NCBI GenBank assembly: GCA_002383605.1
Contig: DFYK01000037.1
Span: 1-24,920, forward strand
Source: Proteiniphilum sp. UBA4084
GTDB lineage: Bacteria; Bacteroidota; Bacteroidia; Bacteroidales; Dysgonomonadaceae
Length of the DNA: 24,920 bases
Direction: 5' to 3'
Position numbers and translations under genes: made by a program. Of this stretch, positions 8,010 to 16,139 are shown in pieces. The notes under the pieces are model-generated. The model was not told the origin of the DNA. It was given only the letters and a program-made list of their open reading frames with translations, and made no database searches. The stretch's first letter is position 1. Each line of letters starts with the position of its first letter.

Positions 8010-9119
8010 TCACAAGTTAAAGTATTCTTTATATCTGTTGTATAAGTTACCGGCCTGGGGATAGGCTGACTGAGGACTCATAAAGTGAGAAAACTCGAAG
8101 GTGATGGCCTTGTCGTATCTGCAACGTTGAGCTGCCTCCAGCTTCATGCGTAGCTTGTCGAATTTGATAGGCAGAAATTTGATAGGCATATCGCGGTCGA
8201 AAGACTCGGCATTTGTCCAGCATTTCATGTCATACTTATCGGCCAGCTTCTTGTTCACAGTAAAAAAAGCATCCAGTTCATCATAATCAATATGCCCATC
8301 CTGAAATGCCACGGCATCTACCACTTCGTGGATTCCTGCAAAAATCTCATCCCATTCCTTTTCATGTTGCTGAACAGATACAGCTTCGTTTTTAGATAAG
8401 GAAGTTCCGCTTGCTGCCACGGCTTTTTTCCCATCGATCCATGGCGAAATAAAAGTGGGTAACCCTCCGGAGACATCTTTGCACTGCTTTCCCATCGCGT
8501 AGAAACTTCCAATCGCTCCTTTCGTAGAACGACTGATTTCCCCGCTGAGGTACCATCCCCCAAAACTTTTATACTTTTCACCATAGTTTTTCCACACTTC
8601 ATCGATCACGAACCTGTTATCCTCTATCTCGTGTGACATGTCGCCTGTAGCCCAATAATGACCGGAATCATACAAACCAAAGTAAAATTTCATATTATAC
8701 TTCTCGGCGAGTCTCAAAAACATATCCAGCAGGTCAACGGAAGGCATATAACATCCTTTACCCAAGAGATATTTAGAAGGATAAGTAATGAATTTTTTGT
8801 AACCCGAACGAATCAAGATTACCGTATCAATACCTATTGCTTTCATATGTTGGAAGTCAAGATCCCATTCCGCTTCACCCCAGTTCTGGTGAGGGATATC
8901 GTGGGATATTTCATCTAAAAACGTACCGGTAATTTTGATTCCACTGTTTTCAGGAACGATAAGTTTGCTTTTCAATTCACAGTTCTTGTATGTTTTTGAA
9001 CCATTGTCTGATGAGATATTTCTTTTGTTGTCGGTGCAACCTGGAAATACGGGAATAGCTGCTACGGATGCGCCTGCAAGAGCCGCTTTTTTAATAAAAT
9101 CTCTTCTGTTGTTCAACAT
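8010..9119 (-). CDS. DUF4434-type TIM-barrel lipoprotein with Tat-like signal
   Basis: This is an exported putative glycoside-hydrolase-like protein of 369 residues. The N-terminus has a twin-arginine-like motif (RRDFIKK, from residue 5), a hydrophobic stretch and Cys28 as a lipobox (VFPGC), so it should be anchored in the periplasm or outer membrane. The rest reads as a beta/alpha barrel: a GTFLDE strand near residue 65, WDLDFQHMKAIGIDTVILIR, MKFYFGLYDSG, and GGWYLSGEISR with a conserved Glu. This is the pattern I associate with Pfam DUF4434. Enzymatic activity is inferred from the fold; the substrate is unknown. It contains a 15-bp in-frame tandem repeat (8161-8190, IKFLP). It lies upstream of the MFS gene, which starts within or just after its stop, and downstream of an FAD oxidoreductase. 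Confidence 0.8.
   Translation of the reverse strand: MLNNRRDFIKKAALAGASVAAIPVFPGCTDNKRNISSDNGSKTYKNCELKSKLIVPENSGIKITGTFLDEISHDIPHQNWGEAEWDLDFQHMKAIGIDTVILIRSGYKKFITYPSKYLLGKGCYMPSVDLLDMFLRLAEKYNMKFYFGLYDSGHYWATGDMSHEIEDNRFVIDEVWKNYGEKYKSFGGWYLSGEISRSTKGAIGSFYAMGKQCKDVSGGLPTFISPWIDGKKAVAASGTSLSKNEAVSVQQHEKEWDEIFAGIHEVVDAVAFQDGHIDYDELDAFFTVNKKLADKYDMKCWTNAESFDRDMPIKFLPIKFDKLRMKLEAAQRCRYDKAITFEFSHFMSPQSAYPQAGNLYNRYKEYFNL
8161..8190 (-). repeat. 15-bp in-frame tandem duplication
   Basis: Two adjacent 15-bp units, 8161-8175 and 8176-8190, differ at one base. On the coding strand they produce the doubled PIKFLPIKF near the C-terminus of the DUF4434-type protein. The reading frame is kept, so this is a small local duplication, not a disruption. 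Confidence 0.85.
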
Positions 9120-9189
9120 TGTTGTCCGTTTTAATATTATTTGTTTTCTATCCGGTTTATTGTTTCAAAAAGTTTTCCTGCCATTCGTG

Positions 9190-9197
9190 CAAACTTA
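9190..9197 (-). promoter_or_regulatory. Possible -7 promoter box before the DUF4434-type gene
   Basis: On the minus strand this reads TAAGTTTG, a full match to the Bacteroidota -7 consensus TAnnTTTG, about 70 bp before the start at 9119. No convincing -33 TTTG lies at the expected distance. In AT-rich DNA such boxes arise by chance, so this is only a candidate internal promoter. Confidence 0.25.
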
Positions 9198-9230
9198 AAA
9201 AAGACCTTCTTGATAACTTATTGTACATTT

Positions 9231-10943
9231 CTAAGGCCATTCTGTTTCTACTCCCTGCCGGTGTAGCATTTGTTGAAAATCAGACAAGAGTTCACTTCGT
9301 TCTCTCACCGCTCTGAAGGGTACTTTTGTTTTTTTTGCGAAAACAATCAGTTGACCTACTGCTTCGCCGATACTCCATTCCACGGGATGCAGACGGTAAC
9401 ACCCATTGGTGATGTGGGTAGTGCCTATGTTCTTGTTTGCCGGAAGCAGATTGGTTATACGTTGGGGTAGAAGTGCTCCCAGCGGTATTTGGAAAGGCAG
9501 CGATGAAAAGTCGACATAGTTATTCCCTCCTGAGCTGGGATGAAGATCTATATGATAATATCCAATACCTACGCTATCGAAAAATTCTGCAGCACGTTTT
9601 CCTTTCACGTCGCCGGAAACCAGTCGACGGTTTTCTGCTCCCACGTGTTCTTCCAGAACTGTGAATTCCGCACGGATACGTCTCGATTCCCGGATATAAG
9701 GATACTTTGCCATCCCATCTTCCGTACCCATCATATCACCCCGCAATCTCAGCCCGCGCCATCCAGTACCTCCGTCGGGGCGCGGTGCTTCTGTCTGTAG
9801 CCAGTAGAACAGAGAATGGCTTAGCTGTTTGGCTTTTTCCACATTTCTGTGGAATTCTTTTTCGGAAACATCGATTAGATTCCCGGGAAAAAAATCATTT
9901 TGAGGCCAGTTTACAATGGTGATATCTCCATCATATGTGTCTTCAACAAAATTGTGTCGATTGATGATACGTCTGTAGTTCCAAAGATTGAGCACGCCAT
10001 CCAGATCTTTTCCGTCCGGATCGAATCCCAGTTTCTTGGGACTTAGTGTCCTTGGATCTGTGTAGGATAAGTCAAGTAATCTCCCCGGCCAGGGTGGAGT
10101 CATTTTCGGAACATATTGTCTCCAGAAGTCATACTCTTTGGGAGGATCCTGAACATTATCTCTTCCTGGTTGGTAGTCCATGGCAAAACAGACAGTAAAT
10201 GCCTGGTTGTTCATGGGGTCTGCTTTTTCAGGTGCATGCAGTTCTTTGGTGTCGTGTTTCGATTCAGTGCCAGTTATATACTCTGTGCCAGTCAATGGAA
10301 GCAGGTCTCCACATTCTGTTGCGTCAACAAAGGAATCACCCGTTAGTACTTTCCGGTCACCCGTTTGCAAATTCTCGATTTCCACAGAAACTACCCGATC
10401 ACCGTCAACATTGCTGCTCTTTACCTTATGGTTTAAGAGGATTCGTAATTTTCCGGTACTAAGAAATGGAGAAAGCATATCAGTCAATACGGAAACGGCA
10501 ACCCTTGGCTCGTGACAAATACGGGAAACGCTTCCATCACCCGGATTGAGATTTTCACGGGTGCGGGCCGCTTCGGTGAGAGGATAGTTATGATTGTAAT
10601 AATCGCGAACCCTGTTCCTGTAATCACGGTACGACTGTGGGGCACCGTGAGTTTCAATCCATCGGTGTTCATCGGGGGGAACTCCCTGCTGAGACACCTG
10701 CCCGCCGATCCAGTCGGTCTCTTCGGTCATGATTACACTCAGTCCGTTTCGGCAACAGGCAAGCGCGGCTGCACAGCCTCCCAGGCCTCCACCCAGGATG
10801 ATCGCCTCTGCTTGTAATTCGCGAGATTGTAAATTATGATGGCTCAGGGATTGTCTGTTGACTGCCTGAAGAGTAGTGCATCCTTGTGCTGCTGCGCTGC
10901 CCCCCAGCAAAGCAGCATAAGTCAAAAAGTTTCTTCGGTTCAT
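9231..10943 (-). CDS. Exported FAD-dependent oxidoreductase (FAD_oxidored family), Tat-like lipoprotein
   Basis: This is a 570-residue flavoprotein. The N-terminus (NRRNFLTYAALLGGSAAAQGC) has a twin-arginine-like motif and a possible lipobox Cys22, which fits export of a folded, FAD-loaded enzyme. The Rossmann dinucleotide fold begins at 47-56 with GGGLGG, followed by the acidic end of strand 2 and DWIGGQVSQQG. Further family motifs are DATECGDLLPLTG, YIRESRRI and, near the end, THITNGCYRLHPVEWSIGEAVGQL. This matches the FAD_oxidored family (as I recall, Pfam PF12831), which is frequent in Bacteroidota glycan loci and whose substrates are mostly undetermined. It is homologous to the flavoprotein encoded at 12377-14260 but shorter, lacking the SLH-like tail. 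It lies between the epimerase and DUF4434-type genes on the same strand. Confidence 0.88.
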   Translation of the reverse strand: MNRRNFLTYAALLGGSAAAQGCTTLQAVNRQSLSHHNLQSRELQAEAIILGGGLGGCAAALACCRNGLSVIMTEETDWIGGQVSQQGVPPDEHRWIETHGAPQSYRDYRNRVRDYYNHNYPLTEAARTRENLNPGDGSVSRICHEPRVAVSVLTDMLSPFLSTGKLRILLNHKVKSSNVDGDRVVSVEIENLQTGDRKVLTGDSFVDATECGDLLPLTGTEYITGTESKHDTKELHAPEKADPMNNQAFTVCFAMDYQPGRDNVQDPPKEYDFWRQYVPKMTPPWPGRLLDLSYTDPRTLSPKKLGFDPDGKDLDGVLNLWNYRRIINRHNFVEDTYDGDITIVNWPQNDFFPGNLIDVSEKEFHRNVEKAKQLSHSLFYWLQTEAPRPDGGTGWRGLRLRGDMMGTEDGMAKYPYIRESRRIRAEFTVLEEHVGAENRRLVSGDVKGKRAAEFFDSVGIGYYHIDLHPSSGGNNYVDFSSLPFQIPLGALLPQRITNLLPANKNIGTTHITNGCYRLHPVEWSIGEAVGQLIVFAKKTKVPFRAVRERSELLSDFQQMLHRQGVETEWP

Positions 10944-10962
10944 TTCTTTTTGTTTTATAATT

Positions 10963-10970
10963 CAAAATTA
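10963..10970 (-). promoter_or_regulatory. Possible -7 promoter box before the FAD oxidoreductase gene
   Basis: On the minus strand this reads TAATTTTG, matching TAnnTTTG, 20 bp before the start at 10943. No -33 element is visible at the right distance. The 126-bp gap between the epimerase and this gene would leave room for an internal promoter, but the evidence is weak. Confidence 0.22.
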
Positions 10971-11069
10971 TTCCCTTGAGCAAAGAGGTAATTCTTTCTT
11001 TTTGGTTTTATGTGGGTACTGCTTATCCCTTTAGATTCATCACTTATTCGTATTTTTTTACAAATTACT

Positions 11070-12281
11070 TTAAGTTTTCAGAAAAACTTCAGTGACACTA
11101 TTTATTTTTTCTGCGTTTATATTTTCCAGCATTTTCCAGCATTGATAGAGTCCTCGTGGCACGTGGAAACATCCTTTCCATTTTCCTCCTTTCAGGTCGA
11201 GCAGTACCTCTCCCTGTCTGTTAAGGTATCCCCACCATTCCGGGTATTCGGGATCTTTAAAATGGCTCCATGTATATTCGTGCACCTTTTCGAACCATTG
11301 GAGGCACGCTGACGAACCTGTGAGCTGATATCCTTTCAGTAGTGAGATCAGTGTCTCCACATGCACCCACCAGAGTTTCTGATCCCACTCGAGTTGTTGG
11401 GGTGGAAATCCTTTCCGGTCCATAAAGTAGAAAATGCCACCATGTTCCTTGTCCCAGCCGTATTCGAGTGTTTTGAGTGTTGTTTCCACTGCTTTTTCAA
11501 TCAGCTGCGGCCTGTTCAGCCTTTTTCCCAGATCCATAATGAACCACATTGCCTCGATGGCATGCCCCGGATTCATGAGCCTGCCTTCGAAGGTGTCGGA
11601 GAGTGAGCCGTCTTCATTCACGTTTTCCACGATCAGTCCATCCATTTCGGGACGTAAAAAGACCTCCATCACCTCGTGAATACATTCTTCGATGATTTGG
11701 TCCAGAAATGCCTTGTCGAGCAGGTGTTCGATCTCGAGTGAGAGGTTACAGAGAATCATGGGCAGGGCGAACGATTTCAGGTTTCTCGTTCCCGGATATG
11801 CCTTGTTCCACTTTCCTTTCGGATTGTCTCTTTTTGAAAGGATAATATCGAACGTCTTTTTTGCGATCCCGGCATATTCTTCGTTTCCGGTGGCCTTGCT
11901 CAGCTGGCCGAAGGCCATTGTGGCAAAAGTGTAGGAAAAGATGTTGTAAGGCTCAATAATGGGCTTTCCTTCCCTGGTCAGTGAGAAGTACCAGTTTAGG
12001 TTGCCGTCGTGACCGAATTTTTTCAGAAACTCACCTCCCTGCACGGCACAGTCGAGCCACTCCTGCCGCTTTTCCACATTGTTATATAACATGGAGAACA
12101 TCCATACCTGTCGCCCCTGCAACCAGATGAATTTATCTGTGTCATACACATTCCCCTGTCGGTCGAGACAAGTGAAATATCCTCCAAACACGGGATCTAG
12201 GGAGTAGTCTAACCAAAAAGGGATTACATTTTCAAGTAATTCATTTCTGTATTGAAGAGAAAGATTGTTAAAGTTAATCAT
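11070..12281 (-). CDS. N-acylglucosamine 2-epimerase (AGE/renin-binding-protein family)
   Basis: This is a cytosolic (alpha/alpha)6-barrel enzyme of 403 residues, the usual length. Members interconvert N-acetylglucosamine and N-acetylmannosamine, or epimerise other sugars at C2. It has no signal peptide and is the only soluble cytoplasmic enzyme of the visible locus. Family landmarks: FIWLQGRQVWMFSMLYN (51-67), GHDGNLNWYF (90-99), NPGHAIEAMWF with catalytic-type His240, QLEWDQKLWWVHVETL (296-311), and HVPRGLYQCWK with His373. The sequence strongly resembles, from memory, the AGE-type NanE epimerase of Bacteroides sialic-acid operons, so ManNAc/GlcNAc is the best guess. However, no sialate lyase or sialidase is seen here, and mannose isomerase-like or other AGE activities cannot be excluded. 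Confidence 0.9.
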   Translation of the reverse strand: MINFNNLSLQYRNELLENVIPFWLDYSLDPVFGGYFTCLDRQGNVYDTDKFIWLQGRQVWMFSMLYNNVEKRQEWLDCAVQGGEFLKKFGHDGNLNWYFSLTREGKPIIEPYNIFSYTFATMAFGQLSKATGNEEYAGIAKKTFDIILSKRDNPKGKWNKAYPGTRNLKSFALPMILCNLSLEIEHLLDKAFLDQIIEECIHEVMEVFLRPEMDGLIVENVNEDGSLSDTFEGRLMNPGHAIEAMWFIMDLGKRLNRPQLIEKAVETTLKTLEYGWDKEHGGIFYFMDRKGFPPQQLEWDQKLWWVHVETLISLLKGYQLTGSSACLQWFEKVHEYTWSHFKDPEYPEWWGYLNRQGEVLLDLKGGKWKGCFHVPRGLYQCWKMLENINAEKINSVTEVFLKT

Positions 12282-12376
12282 TATTTTTTTAGTTATTATT
12301 GATAAGTGTAGGGTAATTCAAATGATAAATATTATTCGTTTACTTTTGTTTTCTTTTTAGATTAAGAACCATTATT

Positions 12377-14260
12377 TTAATTCATATAATTTCCTCTTAT
12401 GTCTACCGTTTTTTCAAATGGATTTAATATTTGATCGATTAAGAGGGCGGCTTCCACGCGAGTAATCTGTTTATCTTTTTTAAAATCAGAAAACCCGAAC
12501 GCGGCATATACATCTTTGGCCCTGGTTGTTAATTCTTTTTTTAACCTGAGTTTTTCCATTTCTTCAATTTTGCTTATCAATGTAAGCATATCATTTAGCG
12601 TGAGAGGAATATTCGTATCGGGAATGTCGATGCCGGGATATACATCTTTTAAACCGCTGAGTTCCGACCATAAGACAGGATCATTTATTCTGAACCAAGT
12701 CTGGTTTGCCCAGCCTTCATTTTTTCCGGAACCTTGCAAGATTCCAGTAGCACCAATTCGCTGTAGCGGCAGGAAAAATGGATTTTCTTTTTCTACGTCG
12801 ATATAGGGTAGGAGATAGTTTCCCTGTGATAGAAGTGTTTGCTGAACCTTACGTACAGAAACACTTTCAATGTCTGTTTTATTTTTCATGGCCAACGCTG
12901 CCAATGTTCCCGCTACCTGGCCAATTTGCATGATAACCGGTTGAAGCCGAGTAGTACCATTCACGATATTGGAAACTGAAATCGATTTTTCGGCTACGAT
13001 CAGTCCTTTAATATCTTGTGGGATCATCACACCTAATGGAACTCCATAAGAGGGTATGGGATGGAAAGATAAATTGGGTAACTTGTCTTTCCCTGAATAC
13101 CTGGCGTGATGATGATCTACTGGATAATCACCTACTGCTATGCAGGTTCGGTATAATTTATCGGTTTGAGTATAAGGTTCTACAATATGGTTAAGTGTAA
13201 AACGTACCAATCCATGGATACGTAAAGATTCACGATGATAAGGGATCAACGGTAATCTGTCTTCTGTGGGGAACTCATCGTCTGCAAGCCCGAGCATATT
13301 CATCCCCAGTTCTTTTTGGATGAAATAAATAAAGCAAAGTGTGTGGTTTTTGGCTTTTTTCAAAGCTTCCTCACGTTCTTTTTCATTTTTACCGATTAAG
13401 TTTACGTAGAAATCGTTGCCCTCTATGGGCCAATTAATCATGTACTTGTTATTAGGCAGTTTGCCGTATGTGATCATTCTGTCTTTATTCCATAACCTGT
13501 TTAACGGATTTGGGTTTTCACAAAGAGAATTCTCGCATGAACAAGCAAATTCGTCCGGGTTATATCCATCCGGCTCTGGAATAGTTACATCCTTACCCCG
13601 ATCTTTCAGAATTGCCACATATGTTAGATCCTGTATTACATTGTTGGATTTTTCAGGTGCAATATCTTCTCCGGTCTCTCCCCGGCTTTCCATTCCAATA
13701 TCATATCCGACACCGCATTGTAGTGCGACATCGCCCAATTCGGTGGCGTCTATAATGATTTCGGGATTCAGTGTGAGTGTTCCTTCCAGTGTTTCAACCA
13801 GAACGTTCCACTTACCGTTTTCTTTTTTTATGGATTTTAGTTTACTTTTGAAGTAAATTGTCAGATTTTTTTCCTGAGCAGTGATATGTTGCAGAATTTT
13901 GTTGCCGGCCGATGGTTCAAATTGAACCTTGCTTACCCATCCGGTTTTTAATGCTTCTGAATTGCCGTAATAGCTCGTAAGAGAATCTTTAAACTCTCCC
14001 CAAAAACCGCTTGGCAGGTTATAATTACCGTCTATAGCACTTACTCCAGCACTTGTGAGCATTCCTCCTAACCATTCCGATTCTTCAATAATCATGGTTC
14101 GAACTCCCATTCGGGCAGACGATATTCCGGCGCTAACCCCGCTTGCTCCGCCTCCCACAATAAGTAGAGCGGGAGACTGATTGTGCTTACAGCCTAAAGT
14201 AGAAAAAGACAAAATAAGTAAGGGAAGTAGGATGCGAAATCCGGTTCTCGTACTAATCAT
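12377..14260 (-). CDS. Exported FAD-dependent oxidoreductase with SLH-like C-terminal tail
   Basis: This is a 627-residue flavoprotein lipoprotein of the FAD_oxidored type. It has a Sec-type lipoprotein signal (ILLPLLILSFSTLGC, Cys24) without a twin arginine. The Rossmann motif GGGASG lies at 36-41 and is followed by SEWLGGMLTSAG. Later family motifs are DATELGDVALQCG, YHRESLRI and SVSNIVNGTTRLQPVIMQIGQVAGTLAAL, all alignable with the flavoprotein encoded at 9231-10943. The last ~145 residues (from about 483) add a domain with S-layer-homology-like pieces: LQRIGATGILQGSG...WFRIN, and a second one ending in TRVEAALLIDQIL. This may mediate cell-envelope attachment. It is the first gene after susCD, separated from susD by a 36-bp palindrome. 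The substrate is unknown. Confidence 0.88.
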   Translation of the reverse strand: MISTRTGFRILLPLLILSFSTLGCKHNQSPALLIVGGGASGVSAGISSARMGVRTMIIEESEWLGGMLTSAGVSAIDGNYNLPSGFWGEFKDSLTSYYGNSEALKTGWVSKVQFEPSAGNKILQHITAQEKNLTIYFKSKLKSIKKENGKWNVLVETLEGTLTLNPEIIIDATELGDVALQCGVGYDIGMESRGETGEDIAPEKSNNVIQDLTYVAILKDRGKDVTIPEPDGYNPDEFACSCENSLCENPNPLNRLWNKDRMITYGKLPNNKYMINWPIEGNDFYVNLIGKNEKEREEALKKAKNHTLCFIYFIQKELGMNMLGLADDEFPTEDRLPLIPYHRESLRIHGLVRFTLNHIVEPYTQTDKLYRTCIAVGDYPVDHHHARYSGKDKLPNLSFHPIPSYGVPLGVMIPQDIKGLIVAEKSISVSNIVNGTTRLQPVIMQIGQVAGTLAALAMKNKTDIESVSVRKVQQTLLSQGNYLLPYIDVEKENPFFLPLQRIGATGILQGSGKNEGWANQTWFRINDPVLWSELSGLKDVYPGIDIPDTNIPLTLNDMLTLISKIEEMEKLRLKKELTTRAKDVYAAFGFSDFKKDKQITRVEAALLIDQILNPFEKTVDIRGNYMN

Positions 14261-14278
14261 ATATTTTTATTATTTTAC

Positions 14279-14314
14279 AATTTCCACGACAGCTTTAAAG
14301 CTGTCGTGGAAATT
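14279..14314. repeat. Perfect 36-bp palindrome between susD and oxidoreductase gene
   Basis: The arms 14279-14296 (aatttccacgacagcttt) and 14297-14314 are exact reverse complements, 18 bp each with no spacer. It fills the 61-bp gap between the susD stop (14322) and the oxidoreductase start (14260). In RNA it would form a stable hairpin with a minimal loop. No U-run follows on either strand, so it is a poor intrinsic terminator. Likely roles (inference) are an mRNA 3'-end or processing stem protecting the upstream susCD message, a partial attenuator, or a symmetric protein-binding site. Confidence 0.85.
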
Positions 14315-14321
14315 AAAATCA

Positions 14322-16127
14322 TTAATAACCTGAATTTTGTTTCAAAGCTGGATCTCTGTCGATTTCGGTCTGGGGGATCGGAAAGAGATAGAAGCGGTCA
14401 TCCCAGAAACGATTCCGGTCTCTCACTTTCAATTTGTCTTTAAATGCGTCATAGTTAGCTATGTCATTAAGATCATGCCTGCTGCTTTTCTTAAAATTGG
14501 GGATCATATCGTGTGTTGCATCCTGGTATCCTCCGGATGCAATATACCCGTTTTCATCCTTTCCAGTTGCAAGAGGATAGCCATAACTTGGGCCTTCGTT
14601 TTCCAGCTCACCTATGTTCCATCTTCGCATATCCGTAAAATGCAGCCCCTCCAGGATTAGCTCAACCTTTCGTTCCCTGCGCACAAGCTGTTTCATTTTA
14701 TTCTGATCGCCTATCCTATCGGCTGCCACATTGGGCATGTGAGAGCGATTGCGGACCTGGTTAATCGCGTTATATACTGAATTATCCATTTCTCCCAGTT
14801 CAATTTTTGCTTCTGCATAAGTGAGTAGAATCTCGGCATATCTCATCACCGGAACATTGCTTGTCTGGGTGTTGATGGCCTCAACCTTCTCATTACTGAA
14901 CTTCTTCCACATATATCCTAAGCCGGCATTGGCAAAGCTGGTCCATGCGGCACCACTGTTAATATCGGCATTGGTTTTCACTTCCCATACCCCAGTGTTG
15001 AAATTATAAAATTTTGTAGTAGGGTTATACACATCGGCAATAAACATTATTCTGCCTGCATCAGTCCCTTTAGTATTTCCAACAACTGTGTCTCCATGCA
15101 TCCATAAGGTAGAGGAAAAACGAGGATCTCTGTTTTTTGAAGGATTTTTCGGGTCGTAAAGAGGTGATTCGTCTATCCTCTTTCCGTCGATACACTCATA
15201 TGTGTCTGCCAACAACTGTGAAGGATGTCTTCCCGTTTGTCCGTAATTCCTGGAAACCTGTCCAAATCCGATCATATGAAATTTCTTGTTTCCCTGATTA
15301 GAGTACATTAGTTCAAATAGCATCTCGTTACGTACATCTGCCTTCTCCTGCCCGGTAAGATTAAAAAGATCATCGAAGTTTGCAGCCAATGCTCTCTGTC
15401 CGATTACCTCATTGGCCGCATTGGCTGATATTCTGAAATAATCAGCCGATTTTCCGCCATAATTGAGGCTTCCCCCCAGCAGGGCAGCACGAGACTTAAG
15501 TCCGTATGCAACAGCCTTGTCAACACGTCCTCTTTCGGTTGCAGTCCATGGTAAATCGCTGACTGCAAGGTCCATTTCAGACAAAATGAAATCAAGAATT
15601 ACTTTCTTGTCCTCTGATGCGCTATTGTATTGTTCAACCGTTACAGGTTCGGTGAAAAATGGAACGTTACCGTATGTCGCAATGAGGTTGTAATAGGCAA
15701 AGGCTCGAAGAACCCTGGCTTCGGCCAGATATTGTTTGGATTTACCCTGCAGGAGGTCCAGATAAGACTCTGAGCCTTTCAAAACTGAGTTTGCACGTGC
15801 AATAATAGCATAAAGATTACTCCACCAGTTTAACACGCTTACGTTATCTGGATTCAGTGATCCACCAGCGCCGATCGAAGTGTTTTCTGCACGTTCAAAA
15901 GCCAAGCCTGTCCAGTGGTCAAGCATGATATTGAAAGGGAGGTTGTAAGCGAGGGTAAATGCTACTGCATTATATATACCCGATACTCCATCTTTTACGG
16001 CTGGTTCTGATTTATAGAATCCGGTGGAAGAGTAATTATTGGGTTCCCTGTCTAAGAAATCTTCACATGATGCGATCAGAACAAAAGTACAGATCAGAAT
16101 GATGATTTTTTCAATTATTTTTTTCAT
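14322..16127 (-). CDS. RagB/SusD family nutrient-uptake outer-membrane lipoprotein
   Basis: This is the surface glycan-binding partner of the SusC channel encoded just upstream. It has 601 residues and a lipoprotein signal with Cys21 (FVLIASCEDFLDREP). Characteristic SusD features are present: AEARVLRAFAYYNLIATYGNVPF, which is the TPR-helix region, a PVMRYAEILLTYAEAKIELGE helix with INQVRNRSHMP, RRERKVELILEGLHFTDMRRW, and a C-terminus with DDRFYLFPIPQTEIDRDPALKQNSGY. It starts 12 bp after the susC stop, the standard susC-susD order. The ligand cannot be read from the sequence. The gene is complete and undamaged. Confidence 0.96.
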   Translation of the reverse strand: MKKIIEKIIILICTFVLIASCEDFLDREPNNYSSTGFYKSEPAVKDGVSGIYNAVAFTLAYNLPFNIMLDHWTGLAFERAENTSIGAGGSLNPDNVSVLNWWSNLYAIIARANSVLKGSESYLDLLQGKSKQYLAEARVLRAFAYYNLIATYGNVPFFTEPVTVEQYNSASEDKKVILDFILSEMDLAVSDLPWTATERGRVDKAVAYGLKSRAALLGGSLNYGGKSADYFRISANAANEVIGQRALAANFDDLFNLTGQEKADVRNEMLFELMYSNQGNKKFHMIGFGQVSRNYGQTGRHPSQLLADTYECIDGKRIDESPLYDPKNPSKNRDPRFSSTLWMHGDTVVGNTKGTDAGRIMFIADVYNPTTKFYNFNTGVWEVKTNADINSGAAWTSFANAGLGYMWKKFSNEKVEAINTQTSNVPVMRYAEILLTYAEAKIELGEMDNSVYNAINQVRNRSHMPNVAADRIGDQNKMKQLVRRERKVELILEGLHFTDMRRWNIGELENEGPSYGYPLATGKDENGYIASGGYQDATHDMIPNFKKSSRHDLNDIANYDAFKDKLKVRDRNRFWDDRFYLFPIPQTEIDRDPALKQNSGY

Positions 16128-16139
16128 TTTTGTAGTCTT

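Noticed and set aside
8005..8013. GTG at 8013 as start of the sugar transporter
   Set aside because: It overlaps the upstream stop and remains possible, but the ATG at 8004 matches the family N-terminus better.
13416..13856. Plus-strand open frame of 146 codons inside the FAD oxidoreductase gene
   Set aside because: It has no domain features and lies opposite conserved flavoprotein coding sequence.
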